Origin: Streptomyces sp. A 4/2
GTDB lineage: Bacteria > Actinomycetota > Actinomycetes > Streptomycetales > Streptomycetaceae
Reading direction: 5' to 3'
DNA length: 64,000 nt
Assembly: GCF_940670765.1 (NCBI RefSeq)
Contig: NZ_CALNVW010000030.1
Location: forward strand, 186,001-250,000
In this document: positions 25,102 to 34,309 of the stretch, piece by piece
How the letters are laid out: the number at the start of each line of letters is the position of its first letter
Position numbering within the stretch: position 1 is the stretch's first letter
The notes under the pieces: model-generated
What the model was told of the DNA's origin: nothing
Databases searched by the model: none
Seen by the model: the letters and a program-made list of their open reading frames with translations, nothing else
Made by a program: the position numbers and the translations under genes

Positions 25102-25641
25102 GTGGTGCGTAATCTCCCGGCGTTCACGCTGGCCGGATACGACAAGGGCCGCGGCAGACTGGTGCAGGCCCTGTGGTTCGCCGTGATGAACACCGTCTTC
25201 ATGGCGTGGTTCTGCCCGGCCCGGCTGCGGGTGGCCCTGCTGCGGGCGTTCGGAGCCACCATCGGCGAGGGGGTGCTGATCCGGCACCGGGTTCGGGTCC
25301 TGTGGCCGTGGAAGCTGACGGTCGGTGACCACACCTGGATCGGGGAGGGCGCCTGGCTGCTCAACCTGGAGCCCGTCACACTGGGCGCGCACGTCTGCGT
25401 GTCGCAGGAGGCCCTGCTGTGCACGGGCAGCCACGACCACCGCGCCGCCGACTTCCGGTACCGCAACGCCCCGATCGTGGTCGAGGACGGCGCCTGGATC
25501 GCCACCCGGGCCACCGTGCTCGCGGGCGTCACGATCGGCGCGCACGCGGTCGCCGGAGCGGGCACGGTCGTCCACCGCGACCTCCCGGACCTCACCCTGC
25601 AGACCGCCGAGGGCCGACGCCCGGTGGAGGAGCCCGTATGA
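25102..25641 (+). CDS. WcaF-like sugar O-acetyltransferase
   Basis: A 179-residue left-handed beta-helix acyltransferase. Hexapeptide repeats run from about residue 52 to 160 (IGEGVLIRHRV, VGDHTWIGEGAWLLN, LGAHVCVSQEALLCTGSHD, VVEDGAWIATRATVLAGVTI), with the catalytic-type His in SHDHRA. The N-terminal NTVFMAWFCPARLRVALLRA matches WcaF-type acetyltransferases of colanic acid synthesis, which use acetyl-CoA. Two GTG codons (25102, 25105) follow GGGGGTGA. Its stop overlaps the next GT by ATGA. It probably acetylates one sugar of the repeat unit. Confidence 0.88.
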   Translation: MVRNLPAFTLAGYDKGRGRLVQALWFAVMNTVFMAWFCPARLRVALLRAFGATIGEGVLIRHRVRVLWPWKLTVGDHTWIGEGAWLLNLEPVTLGAHVCVSQEALLCTGSHDHRAADFRYRNAPIVVEDGAWIATRATVLAGVTIGAHAVAGAGTVVHRDLPDLTLQTAEGRRPVEEPV

Positions 25642-26765
25642 GAGTCCTGCACGCGGTCACCCTGCACAGCCCGACCCACGCCTTCGGCGGTCCGGTCCGG
25701 GTGGCGCTCAACCTCTCGGCGGGGCTGCGGGCCCGCGGACACGACGCGCGGCTGCTGGCCCTCGGCGACGGATTCGACGGCCCGCTGCCCGGCGAGGTGG
25801 AGGGCGTCCCGGCCCGGCTGTTCCGGGCGCGCAGACTGCTGCCGCTCGGCTTCAGCGGAATCACCTCGCCCGCGCTGCTCGCCGCGGCGGGCAGGATCGT
25901 CCGTGAAGCCGACCTCGTCCATGTGCATCTCGCCCGGGACCTGGTGACCCTGCCGGTCGCCCTGGCGGCCCTGCGCGCGGGCCGGCCGCTCGTACTCCAG
26001 ACGCACGGCATGATCGACCCCAGCGACCGGCGGCTGGCGAAGGTACTGGACGCGCTCGCCGTCCGCCGTGTACTCCGCCGGGCCTCGGCCGTGCTGTATC
26101 TGACCGGCCACGAACGCAAGGACCTCGAAGCGGTGGCCGGACCGCCCGCCCTGGGCGGCACGGTCCGGCTGGTCAACGGCGTGCCCGCCCAGCAGCCCCG
26201 CCCCACGCCGACGGGCCCACCGCGCATTCTGTACGCGGCCCGCCTCCAGGCCCGCAAACGACCCCGGGACTTCGTGGCCGCGGTCCCGGAGATCCTGCGC
26301 CACCACCCGGACGCCGAGTTCGTCCTGGCCGGTCCGGACGAGGGGGAACTCGCCTCCGTACGCGCCCTCATCGCCGAACTCGGCGTCGGGGAACGGGTCC
26401 ACTGCCCCGGGGCCCTGTCGGGCGCCGACATGCTCGCCGAGCTGAGGCGCACCCACGTCTATGTGCTGCCCTCGGTGGACGAGCCGTTCCCGATGTCGGT
26501 CCTGGAGGCGCTGTCGGTCGGCACCCCCGCCGTGGTCACGGCCTCCAACGGGCTCGCGCGCGACATCGCGGACGCCTCGGCCGGACGCGTGGTCGACGGA
26601 GCGGCCGGGCTGGCACCCGCCGTACGCGAGTTGCTGGACCCGGCCGTCAACGAGAAGGCCTCCGCGGCGGCCAGGAAGCTCGCCGCGGAGGCCTTCTCGA
26701 TGGAGGCGGTGCTCGACACCCTGCTCGCGGTGTACGGCACGTGCTACGCGGGCAACCAGGCGTAA
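25638..26765 (+). CDS. Glycosyltransferase family 4
   Basis: A 375-residue GT4 enzyme. The N-terminal domain has LHSPTHAFGGPVRVALNLS, and the donor domain has ILYAARLQARKRPRDFVAA, FVLAGPDEGELASVRALI and the EX7E-type motif DEPFPMSVLEALSVGTPAVV. It would transfer a nucleotide-activated sugar to the growing lipid-linked unit. It is translationally coupled (ATGA) to the acetyltransferase, and its end overlaps the convergent lipoprotein gene by 22 bases. The donor could be GDP-fucose or GDP-mannose made by genes at 30.3-32.4 kb, but this is inference. Confidence 0.9.
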   Translation: MRVLHAVTLHSPTHAFGGPVRVALNLSAGLRARGHDARLLALGDGFDGPLPGEVEGVPARLFRARRLLPLGFSGITSPALLAAAGRIVREADLVHVHLARDLVTLPVALAALRAGRPLVLQTHGMIDPSDRRLAKVLDALAVRRVLRRASAVLYLTGHERKDLEAVAGPPALGGTVRLVNGVPAQQPRPTPTGPPRILYAARLQARKRPRDFVAAVPEILRHHPDAEFVLAGPDEGELASVRALIAELGVGERVHCPGALSGADMLAELRRTHVYVLPSVDEPFPMSVLEALSVGTPAVVTASNGLARDIADASAGRVVDGAAGLAPAVRELLDPAVNEKASAAARKLAAEAFSMEAVLDTLLAVYGTCYAGNQA

Positions 26766-27442
26766 CAGCCGGAGGACGTGAACTCCTCGGCCCCCGCCGG
26801 GATCCGGGCCTCGACCGGCCCCTCGGCTCCGGTCGAGGGGCCGGAGGCGAGCAGCTTCCCGCCCTTGCCGGTCGCCCGCCAGGTGCAGTTCGGGTCGGTG
26901 GTCAGGGCGCGGTAGCGTCCGGCGGCCGGCTTCTTCCGGGTGCCGTCGGGGAACCCCGCCTCAGCCGCATCGAGCACCGGCAGCTGATCCGGGCAGAGAT
27001 GGGTGATGGCGGCCTGCGCGTCGGGGATGTCCCCCGCGATCACCGCGCCCACCGCCGCGTCCCGGTCGTGCGCGGCGGTCCTGGACACCCGCTGGCAGGT
27101 CTCCTGTCCGGTCTGGAGCACGGCGGCCGGGTCCATGTTCTTCGGTACCCGGCCGCTCAGATAGGCCTTGTCCCGCTTGCTGAACGTGCCCGTGGCGGGC
27201 GTCAGTTGAGCATCCGGCAGCGTCGAGGCCCTGGGCAGCGGCGCCGACAGCGACGCGGGCGGCGACGGTGTGTCCGGCTCGGTCTGCGCATCGGGGACGC
27301 TCCGCGCCGGGACCGGGCCGGACGAGGCGCCGGCCGCGTTCTTCCCGTTTCCCGACGAGTGGGACGAACCGCACGCGGAGACGGCGAGGAGGGCGGCCAG
27401 CACGGCCGCGGCAGCCGCCGGACGCCGGAGGAGTGGACGCAT
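26744..27442 (-). CDS. Secreted lipoprotein, unknown function
   Basis: A 232-residue predicted lipoprotein: MRPLLRRPAAAAAVLAALL leads to the lipobox AVSACGSS (Cys 22-24 region). A Ser/Pro-rich linker of about 70 residues follows, then a domain with four Cys (QETCQRVSR, HLCPDQLP, DPNCTWRAT, SSGCYAWLP) that probably form two disulfides. I do not recognise the family. ATG 27442 follows AGGAG with 7-bp spacing. It lies just downstream of the 910-residue secreted protein on the same strand, behind a terminator hairpin. Confidence 0.78.
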   Translation of the reverse strand: MRPLLRRPAAAAAVLAALLAVSACGSSHSSGNGKNAAGASSGPVPARSVPDAQTEPDTPSPPASLSAPLPRASTLPDAQLTPATGTFSKRDKAYLSGRVPKNMDPAAVLQTGQETCQRVSRTAAHDRDAAVGAVIAGDIPDAQAAITHLCPDQLPVLDAAEAGFPDGTRKKPAAGRYRALTTDPNCTWRATGKGGKLLASGPSTGAEGPVEARIPAGAEEFTSSGCYAWLPA

Positions 27443-27466
27443 GAAGTGGCTCCTGTGGTACGGGCG

Positions 27467-27496
27467 GTGCGGGGGCCGGCAGGCCGGACCCCGCAC
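27467..27496 (-). terminator. Hairpin after the 910-residue secreted protein
   Basis: GTGCGGGGGCCGG pairs with CCGGACCCCGCAC (13 bp, one mismatch) across a 4-base loop. It lies 18 bases beyond the stop of the large secreted protein and before the lipoprotein start. Confidence 0.6.
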
Positions 27497-27514
27497 GCGG
27501 TCAGTGCGTTGCCG

Positions 27515-30247
27515 TCATCGGCGCGCATCCGGTGCGCCGAAGGTCAGTACGAGCTGCGGGGTGCCCTCGTTCGCGGCTGCCTCGTGGGACCACAGCCACA
27601 GGGGATCCGTACCCGTGCTGGTCAGCGCCAGACTGTACGGACCGCCCAGCGCGGGGGAGAGCGCGGCCGTGTCGAGCGCGGCCGAGTAGAGAGCCGAACC
27701 CTCGGTGGCTCCGGTCAGGGTGCCGAGGGTACCGGCACCCAGCGCGGGCCGGTTGTTGTACGTGAGTCCCGTCTCGGTCCAGGCGCCGGTGACCGGGACG
27801 ACGGACTGGCTGTCCGTGGAACCCGCGCCGGCCTGGGTCGATGTCTTCACCGACAGCCTGGCGCTCTTCAGCACCGTACCGGCCGGGGCCGGGGGCAGCG
27901 CGAAGCGCAGGTAGGAGAGGTACGCCGAGGTGCCGCGGACGGCGAGCGAGCTGGACGTGCCGTAATTCGTGCTCGGGGCGCCCGCGTTGGCGTAGGTGTC
28001 GTCCGTCGCCGGGAGAGTGGCGACGGTGTCGGCCGGGGCGCTCGCCAGCTGGTGGTGGTGCGTCACCTGCTGCGCGGTGAGCGCCGACGGGTAGATGGCC
28101 GTCTCGTCGATCTGCCCGGCGAAGAAATTGCTCGTCGGCTGGTCCGGCCAGCCGCTGAGCTGGTCGCCGCCGACCCGCCAGTACCCGGCGTACTGCTGGT
28201 TGCCGGTCACGCCGGACGAGGCCTTGAGGGACCCGTCGACGTAGAGGGCGAGCCCGGACGGGCCCTGGGTGGCGACCACCTGGTGCCAGGCGCCGTTGTT
28301 GTAGCTGCCCGGGGTGGAGACGGTCTTCGCGCCGCCCGTGTACACACCGAAGACGAGCTTGCCCGCGTTGGTCAGGTAGACGTTCTTGTCGTAATTGCTG
28401 CTGGTCTTCGTGGTGTTGTTGCCGAAACCGACGAGCTTGCCGCCCCGGTCGGTCGTCGTCCGGAACCACGTCTCTATGGAGAAGGCGCCCTCCACCGTGG
28501 TGGGGCGGTCGCTGTACACCAGCTGGTCGGTGCCGTCGAAGCCGATCGCCGTGCCCGGCCCGTTGACCGCGGCAGGCGTCTGCCGCAGGGACGGCGCGTC
28601 GAGCTGGACACCGCTGTTGTCCGAAGGGGACGAGTCGCCCGTGAACGGGCCGCTCGACTCGTCGTAGCGCCAGTACTGCGTGGCCCCGTCGTCCAGGACG
28701 GCGGCCGGGTAGGCCTCGGCCGACGTGGGCACCGTGACCGTCGCGGTGGGGGAGAGCCCACTGGCATTGCCCGCCGCGTCCGTCGCGGTGACCCGGTAGG
28801 AGTACGTCTGGCCAGGGCTGACCGTGGTGTCCGTGAACGACATCTGGGGCCGGGACCAGGGCAGCGAGTCGCCGTCCATGGTGTGCACCGGGGTGGAGGA
28901 GCCGTTGCGGTAGATCTTGTACGTCAGCCTGCTGTCGTCCGTGTCGGTGCTGGAGCGCCAGCGCACCTGGACCTCACCGGGTCTGATGCTGGAGGCACTG
29001 GCCTGCGGCACCCCGGGAACACCGGTGTCGGGGCTCGCCGCGAACCGGGTCAGTCCCTGCGCCGGAGCGGCGTTGACCGTGGTGAACTCGCCCCCGACCC
29101 ACAGGTACTTGTTCGAGTCGGTCTCCGAAACGGCCAGTGCGCGCGGGCCGATGCCCTCGCCCAGACCGTCATTGGTGTTCGGGAACCAGCCGAGCTTGCC
29201 GACCGACGTGGTCGGCTGGGCCAGCAGATGATGGCGCGGACCGTCGGGGAACTCGCCCACGCTGGAGCAGTCGTGGGCGTGCGACGCGCTGTAGAGGACG
29301 TTCTGGTACGACAGCACGGCCTGGGTGGCGCCCAGGCAGGTGTCACGCCAGCGCTGGCCGAAATCGCTGAGGTTCAGCGCGATGCGGCCGTCGAAGACGC
29401 CGCCGCCCGTTCCCTCGTTGCCGGTGTAGAAGCCGGTCGCGTCGGTGCCGATGCTCTTGACGACCGAGTTGGTCTCGATGAAGTCCGGATACGTCTTCAC
29501 AGTGGCGCCGGTCGTCGCGTCGACCACGGCGAGGGCGTGCGAATCGGCCCCGTTCACGGTGAAGAAGTCACCGCCCAGGACGACGTCGTGTCCGTCGGGC
29601 GTGACCGCGAGGGCCCGGCCCGGCAGATCCGCGTCGGCCCGGAACGGCCGCAGCGCACCGGTCGTGCTGTCGACCGCCGCGAACCGCTTGCGGGTCTCGC
29701 CCGCGACGGTCCCGAAGTCGCCGCCCGCGTACACCGTGTCGCCCGTGACGGCCAGGGTGCGTACGGTCGCCGGGAAGCTCGGGCGGAAGTCCGGTTCCGG
29801 TGCGCAGGCGGCGATGTCGATCGCCGCGAGGCTGCTCGCCTGGACGCCGTTGACAGCGCCGAAGTAGCCGCCCGCGTACAGGGTCTTCCCGTCGGGCGAC
29901 ACGGCGAGCGCGCGGACCGTCGCCGTGCCGCTGCTGATGGTGAACGACAGCTTGCAGGAGGTGGGTTCGCCGGTCGCGGCGTTCATCGCCACGAAGTTGA
30001 CGGCGTCCTGTGCCGTTCCGTCCACCCCGTCCGGCGGCCTGACCTGTGAGAACGTACCGCCGACAAAGACGGTCCCGTGCGCCTCGGCGAGTGCCCAGAC
30101 GATTCCGTTCGTCTGCCAGGTCGGCAGGTCGTCCGCGGTGAACGCCACCGGAGGGGTCACCGCCATGGCCGGTGGTGCGGCGGTCACCCCCCAGCCGGCG
30201 GTGGCGGTGAGTACGAGGGCAGCCGACAGCCCCCAGGATCTACGCAT
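27515..30247 (-). CDS. Large secreted protein: propeller-like repeats, FN3, LamG, DNRLRE
   Basis: A 910-residue exported protein. After a signal peptide (cut near AMAVTP) come repeated units of the form VYAGGDFGTVAG or LYAGGYFGAVNG (about residues 45-400), which suggest a beta-propeller or delta-60-type repeat. Next are a fibronectin III domain (about 415-510), a LamG-like lectin fold (about 560-720, with FSIETWFRTT and WHQVVATQG) and a C-terminal DNRLRE-type domain (DDTYANAGAPSTNYG, LRFALPPAPAGTVLKSARL). No catalytic residues are evident. It probably binds polysaccharide at the cell surface. ATG 30247 follows GGTAGGAAC. It sits between glucan genes and gmd. Confidence 0.83.
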   Translation of the reverse strand: MRRSWGLSAALVLTATAGWGVTAAPPAMAVTPPVAFTADDLPTWQTNGIVWALAEAHGTVFVGGTFSQVRPPDGVDGTAQDAVNFVAMNAATGEPTSCKLSFTISSGTATVRALAVSPDGKTLYAGGYFGAVNGVQASSLAAIDIAACAPEPDFRPSFPATVRTLAVTGDTVYAGGDFGTVAGETRKRFAAVDSTTGALRPFRADADLPGRALAVTPDGHDVVLGGDFFTVNGADSHALAVVDATTGATVKTYPDFIETNSVVKSIGTDATGFYTGNEGTGGGVFDGRIALNLSDFGQRWRDTCLGATQAVLSYQNVLYSASHAHDCSSVGEFPDGPRHHLLAQPTTSVGKLGWFPNTNDGLGEGIGPRALAVSETDSNKYLWVGGEFTTVNAAPAQGLTRFAASPDTGVPGVPQASASSIRPGEVQVRWRSSTDTDDSRLTYKIYRNGSSTPVHTMDGDSLPWSRPQMSFTDTTVSPGQTYSYRVTATDAAGNASGLSPTATVTVPTSAEAYPAAVLDDGATQYWRYDESSGPFTGDSSPSDNSGVQLDAPSLRQTPAAVNGPGTAIGFDGTDQLVYSDRPTTVEGAFSIETWFRTTTDRGGKLVGFGNNTTKTSSNYDKNVYLTNAGKLVFGVYTGGAKTVSTPGSYNNGAWHQVVATQGPSGLALYVDGSLKASSGVTGNQQYAGYWRVGGDQLSGWPDQPTSNFFAGQIDETAIYPSALTAQQVTHHHQLASAPADTVATLPATDDTYANAGAPSTNYGTSSSLAVRGTSAYLSYLRFALPPAPAGTVLKSARLSVKTSTQAGAGSTDSQSVVPVTGAWTETGLTYNNRPALGAGTLGTLTGATEGSALYSAALDTAALSPALGGPYSLALTSTGTDPLWLWSHEAAANEGTPQLVLTFGAPDARR

Positions 30248-30313
30248 GTTCCTACCCCTCAGGCACGGAAGCCCAGGTCTGTGGCCCGGTGCGGGCCGGT
30301 TCGCGGTGTGTTC

Positions 30314-30337
30314 GCACGCCCCGCGGCCGGGGCGTGC
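30314..30337 (-). terminator. Hairpin terminator after gmd
   Basis: A perfect 10-bp stem (GCACGCCCCG / CGGGGCGTGC) with loop CGGC lies 3 bases beyond the stop of gmd. Confidence 0.75.
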
Positions 30338-30340
30338 CGG

Positions 30341-31354
30341 TCAGCGGTCGATACGCACGGTGGCGCCGGCCAGCTGGTCCTCGACCTGGCGCATATCGGC
30401 GTCCACCATGATCGCGGCGAGTTCCGCCACGAGCACGGCGGGTTTCCAGCCGAGCAGTTCCCGCGCCTTGCCCGGGTCGCCGATCAGCGAGTCGACCTCA
30501 CTGGGACGCTCGTACTTCGGGTCGTACCTGACGTACGTGTTCCAGTCGAGGCCCGCGTGCGAGAAGGCCGTCTCGACGAACTCCCGTACGGTGGCGGCGA
30601 CTCCGGTCGCCACCACGAAGTCGGACGGCTCGTCGGACTGGAGCATCCGCCACATGGCGTCCACGTACTCCGGGGCGTACCCCCAGTCGCGTACGGCGTC
30701 CAGATTGCCCATGTAGAGCCGGTCCTGGAGCCCGGCCTTGATGCGCGCCACGGCCCGGGTCACCTTGCGCGTCACGAAGGTCTCGCCACGGCGCGGCGAC
30801 TCGTGGTTGAAGAGGATGCCGTTGACGGCGTACATGCCGTACGCCTCGCGGTAGTTGACGGTCGTCCAGTAGCCGAAGACCTTGGCCGCACCGTACGGGC
30901 TGCGCGGGTGGAACGGCGTCCGCTCGTTCTGCGGTGGCGGGGTCGCGCCGAACATCTCGGAGGACGAGGCCTGGTAGTAGCGGGTCTCGATGCCGCTGGC
31001 ACGGATGGCCTCCAGCAGCCGCAGGGCGCCCAGCCCGGTCACGTCTCCGGTGTACAGCGGCGCGTCGAAGGAGACCCGGACATGGGACTGCGCCCCGAGG
31101 TTGTAGACCTCGTCCGGTCTGAGGTCGCGCAGCAGATTCACCAGGGCCACACCGTCGGACAGGTCCGCGTGATGGAGCACGAACGACCGGTTGGCCTGTT
31201 GCGGGTCCTGGTAGATGTGGTCGATGCGCTCGGTGTTGAAACTGGAGGACCGTCGGACCAGGCCATGGACGGTGTACCCCTTGGAGAGCAGCAGCTCCGC
31301 CAGATAGGAACCGTCCTGACCGGTGACCCCGGTGATCAGTGCGGACTTGCTCAT
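30341..31354 (-). CDS. gmd: GDP-mannose 4,6-dehydratase
   Basis: A 337-residue extended SDR that converts GDP-mannose to GDP-4-keto-6-deoxymannose. Family marks are strong: GVTGQDGSYLAELLLSKGY at residues 9-27, SSSFNTERIDHIY, LGAQSHVRVSFD, the catalytic SSSEMFG and YGAAK, and ILFNHESPRRGETFVTRKV. ATG 31354 follows GGAAGGGGC. It is divergent from the GDP-fucose synthase gene, which takes its product, so the pair makes GDP-L-fucose for the exopolysaccharide. The C-terminus is of normal length. Confidence 0.96.
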   Translation of the reverse strand: MSKSALITGVTGQDGSYLAELLLSKGYTVHGLVRRSSSFNTERIDHIYQDPQQANRSFVLHHADLSDGVALVNLLRDLRPDEVYNLGAQSHVRVSFDAPLYTGDVTGLGALRLLEAIRASGIETRYYQASSSEMFGATPPPQNERTPFHPRSPYGAAKVFGYWTTVNYREAYGMYAVNGILFNHESPRRGETFVTRKVTRAVARIKAGLQDRLYMGNLDAVRDWGYAPEYVDAMWRMLQSDEPSDFVVATGVAATVREFVETAFSHAGLDWNTYVRYDPKYERPSEVDSLIGDPGKARELLGWKPAVLVAELAAIMVDADMRQVEDQLAGATVRIDR

Positions 31355-31479
31355 AGGAGATGCCCCTTCCCGGCGGACCGGCCCATGACCGGACCAACCC
31401 CCTTGTTTATATGCTGAATTGAGAGAGAAGTCAGAATGTCTGTGCCGCTGATGTGCTTCGTCCTGGCATGATCCGGCTC
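31355..31479. promoter_or_regulatory. Divergent gmd/fcl promoter region
   Basis: A 125-base spacer with a locally AT-rich stretch (CTTGTTTATATGCTGAATTG, around 31403-31422) between the two GDP-fucose genes. It likely carries both promoters; exact boxes are not assigned. Confidence 0.5.
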
Positions 31480-32418
31480 ATGACTGATTCGCTGCTCCTG
31501 CCAGAAGGTGCCCGCATATTCGTCGCCGGGCACCGCGGCCTCGTCGGGTCCGCCGTGGCCCGCCGGCTCACCGCGGACGGCTACGAGGTCCTCACCCGCG
31601 GCCGTACCGAACTGGATCTGCGCGATGCCGCGCGCACCGCGGACCACCTGAGGAACATCCGGCCCGACGCGGTCGTGCTCGCCGCCGCCAAGGTCGGCGG
31701 CATCATGGCGAACAGCACCTACCCGGTCCAGTTCATCGAGGAGAACCTGCAGATCCAGCTGAGCGTGATCGCCGGTGCGCACGCCGCGGGCGTGGGCCGG
31801 CTGCTCTTCCTCGGCTCCTCCTGCATCTACCCGAAACTGGCACCGCAGCCGATCACCGAGGACGCCCTGCTGACCGGCCCGCTGGAGCCCACCAACCAGG
31901 CCTACGCCCTCGCGAAGATCGCCGGGATCGTGCAGATCCGGTCCTACCGGCAGCAGTACGGGGCCTCGTACATCTCCGCCATGCCGACGAACCTCTACGG
32001 CCCCGGTGACAACTTCGACCTGGAGACCTCGCACGTCCTGCCCGCGATGATCCGCCGCTTCCACGAGGCCCGCGCGGAGGGCCGGGAAGAAGTGGTGCTC
32101 TGGGGCTCCGGCAACCCGCGCCGGGAGTTCCTCCACGTCGACGACCTCGCCGCCGCCTGTGCGCTGCTGCTGCGCTCGTACGACGGTGACGAGCCGGTGA
32201 ACGTCGGCTGCGGATCTGACCTGACCATCCGTCAACTCGCCGAGACCGTGGCGGAGGTGACCGGATTCGAGGGGCGGATCGGCTGGGACACGTCCAGGCC
32301 CGACGGCACCCCGCGCAAGCTGCTCGACATCGCACGGCTCAGTTCGCTCGGCTGGCGGCCGGGCATCGCGCTGCGGGACGGCATCGCTGCCACGTACGCG
32401 GCGTGGCAGCGCGGCTGA
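31480..32418 (+). CDS. fcl: GDP-L-fucose synthase
   Basis: A 312-residue bifunctional epimerase/reductase that finishes GDP-L-fucose synthesis. VAGHRGLVGSAVARRL near residue 16, AAAKVGGIMANSTYP, FLGSSCIYPKLAPQPI with the catalytic Ser and Cys, YALAKIAG with Tyr and Lys, and PTNLYGPGDNFD are all diagnostic. No clear ribosome site marks the start; GTG 31453 would add nine residues. It is divergent from gmd, so both steps share one regulatory region. A run of 15-bp tandem repeats begins on the second base of its stop codon. Confidence 0.95.
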   Translation: MTDSLLLPEGARIFVAGHRGLVGSAVARRLTADGYEVLTRGRTELDLRDAARTADHLRNIRPDAVVLAAAKVGGIMANSTYPVQFIEENLQIQLSVIAGAHAAGVGRLLFLGSSCIYPKLAPQPITEDALLTGPLEPTNQAYALAKIAGIVQIRSYRQQYGASYISAMPTNLYGPGDNFDLETSHVLPAMIRRFHEARAEGREEVVLWGSGNPRREFLHVDDLAAACALLLRSYDGDEPVNVGCGSDLTIRQLAETVAEVTGFEGRIGWDTSRPDGTPRKLLDIARLSSLGWRPGIALRDGIAATYAAWQRG

Positions 32419-32521
32419 CTCCGTTCGAGCCGACTCCGTTCGAGTCGACGTCGTACGGGTTGAATTCGTGCGAGTCGAATTCGTACGAGGTGAATCCGTA
32501 CGGGTTGACTTCGTGCGACGG
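32417..32521. repeat. Seven tandem 15-bp degenerate repeats
   Basis: Seven consecutive 15-base units fill the space after fcl, starting with GACTCCGTTCGAGCC and GACTCCGTTCGAGTC and drifting to GAATTCGTACGAGGT and GACTTCGTGCGACGG. The consensus is roughly GAnTyCGTnCGrGyy. Unit borders are 32417, 32432, 32447, 32462, 32477, 32492 and 32507. The period equals five codons, but no gene uses it. No hairpin terminator is seen between fcl and the convergent gene, so the array may also serve as the end region. Confidence 0.85.
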
Positions 32522-32557
32522 GGGCGGGGTCCCTCCGGCCTCATCCGCGGGTGCCGG

Positions 32558-34042
32558 TCAGTACGCACCGCGACCGTCGACGACGGCGCGGAGCGTACGG
32601 GCCATGACGTCGACGTCGCTGGTGAACGACCAGTTGTCGACGTACTGGAGATCGAGCTGGACGGCTTCGTCCCAGGAGAGGTCCGAGCGCCCGCTGATCT
32701 GCCACAGCCCGGTCATGCCGGGCCGCACGGCCAGCCGCCTGGCCTCCGTCTCGGTGTAGAGCGCGGCCTCCTCGGGCAGCGGCGGGCGCGGGCCGACCAG
32801 GGACATGTCACCCAACGCCACGTTGACCAGCTGCGGGAGTTCGTCGAGCGACGCCCGGCGCAGCAGCCGGCCGGCCCGGGTCACCCGCGGATCCCGGCGG
32901 ATCTTGAACAGCGGGCCGTCGACCTCGTTGGAGGCGGTGAGCTCCGCCTTGCGGGTCTCCGCTCCCAGGTGCATGGTGCGGAACTTCCACATCACGAACG
33001 GTGAACCGGCCTGCCCGATCCGCTCCTGCCGGTAGAAGACCGGCCCGGCCGAGCTCAGCCGGACCGCGAGCGCGATCACCAGGAACAGCGGAGAGAGCGC
33101 GATGAGCCCCAGCGCGGCGCCCACCCGGTCCGTGACTGATTTCAGCACGGGCTGAACCCCGCGGCGGACCGGTGGCACGACGCGCAGCAGGGCCATTCCG
33201 GCTGCCGAGGTGGGCTCCAGACGCTTCACGGAAATCTCCACCAGGCCCGGAGCCAGGGCCAGTTCGACCCCCGCGTCGTGCAACGCCCAGGACATTCGGC
33301 GTAATCGGTCGCCGGTCATGCTCGCCCCCGGCGCGACCAGGACGACATCGGCCGCCAGTTCCAGGGCGGCGCCCAGCAGGGGGGCGGTGTCGTCCCGGGG
33401 GACGGCGGGTGCGCGGGACGCCAGCCGGCCCGCCGGCCGGGAGCCGCTGTTGATCGCCCCCTCGCCGACCGCCACGATGCCGACCACGACGTACGGATGG
33501 TCGGTCCGCCCGGCGAGATGGTCGGCCACGTCGTCGGCGGCGGCCGGTTCGCCGACCACCAGGACCCGGGTCACGACCTGCGCCTTGCGCCGGGCCGCCG
33601 CGAGGTGGCGGTAGGTCGCCTTGTGGCACACGAGAGTGAACAGCAGAGCCGGAAGGAGCGCCGCCAGACACAGCAGCGGCCCGTGGTGCAGCTCCGGAGC
33701 GCCCGACGCGACGGACAGCACGCCCAGCACGCCGAGCAGGATCAGCCAGTCGTGCAGCACGGGCAGGGCGCCCCGCGACTCGCCCAGGACCCGCTTGCCG
33801 TAGCGGTGCCGGAAGGTCTGGACCCCCAGCCAGGCGACGGCCACGGCGGCGGCCGGCCCGAACGCGTACGGCTGATCCTGGGAACGGAAGAACAGTGCCA
33901 CCGGCAGCGCGGCGCCGATCAGGTCGGCGAACAGCGCGGCCGGCAGGTACCACCGTGCTTTCAGGCGCATCCCGTGCGGGACTGCGCCTGATGAAGTGCT
34001 GATGTCGGACGCACGTGATTCAGGCGTTCGGACATGCCACAT
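32558..34042 (-). CDS. Polyprenyl glycosylphosphotransferase (EPS initiation)
   Basis: A 494-residue WcaJ/CpsE-type enzyme that starts the repeat unit by moving a sugar-1-phosphate from its nucleotide to undecaprenyl phosphate. Four or five N-terminal TM helices (about 30-150) precede a CoA-binding-like domain (TRVLVVGEPAAADDV), then a hydrophobic hairpin and the catalytic sugar-transferase domain (about 300-494) with PVFYRQERIGQAG, FVMWKFRTM, RRASLDELPQLVNV and GPRPPLP. ATG 34042 follows GGGGGG. A rare TTA Leu codon at 33302-33304 (about residue 247) suggests dependence on the bldA tRNA. Confidence 0.93.
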   Translation of the reverse strand: MWHVRTPESRASDISTSSGAVPHGMRLKARWYLPAALFADLIGAALPVALFFRSQDQPYAFGPAAAVAVAWLGVQTFRHRYGKRVLGESRGALPVLHDWLILLGVLGVLSVASGAPELHHGPLLCLAALLPALLFTLVCHKATYRHLAAARRKAQVVTRVLVVGEPAAADDVADHLAGRTDHPYVVVGIVAVGEGAINSGSRPAGRLASRAPAVPRDDTAPLLGAALELAADVVLVAPGASMTGDRLRRMSWALHDAGVELALAPGLVEISVKRLEPTSAAGMALLRVVPPVRRGVQPVLKSVTDRVGAALGLIALSPLFLVIALAVRLSSAGPVFYRQERIGQAGSPFVMWKFRTMHLGAETRKAELTASNEVDGPLFKIRRDPRVTRAGRLLRRASLDELPQLVNVALGDMSLVGPRPPLPEEAALYTETEARRLAVRPGMTGLWQISGRSDLSWDEAVQLDLQYVDNWSFTSDVDVMARTLRAVVDGRGAY

Positions 34043-34309
34043 GTACCCCCCAGGCACGTGTTGACTGACTTCGTTCCCCACGTCGATTCCCCGATCGACG
34101 AACAGGCGTCGCAACAGGGACAGTACGACAAACTCCGGGCCGCACAATGCCGTTTACGTAAACGTTGCGACCGATTGGCCCCCCGGGTATCTGTGGAGAC
34201 CATGTGGAAGACGTGTCGATCTTGTGGCCTCCAGTTCTATGATTGGCCACTCTTCCGGACCGGGCGAACGGCCGTACCGTAGAGCGGGCGGCTCTTGGAA
34301 GGAACGACC
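34043..34309. promoter_or_regulatory. Shared divergent region between two TTA-containing genes
   Basis: This 267-base spacer separates the initiating glycosylphosphotransferase (minus) from the GH71 gene (plus). It is less GC-rich than the flanks (for example GTACGACAAACTCC and CGTTTACGTAAACG near 34150-34164, a short palindrome TTTACGTAAA). That palindrome is a candidate operator; no promoter boxes are assigned. Confidence 0.45.

Noticed and set aside
26741..30049. A very long plus-strand open frame opposite the 910-residue secreted protein
   Set aside because: It is Arg/Gly/Ala-rich with no domain, and the minus strand carries a signal peptide and several recognisable domains. It is a high-GC shadow.
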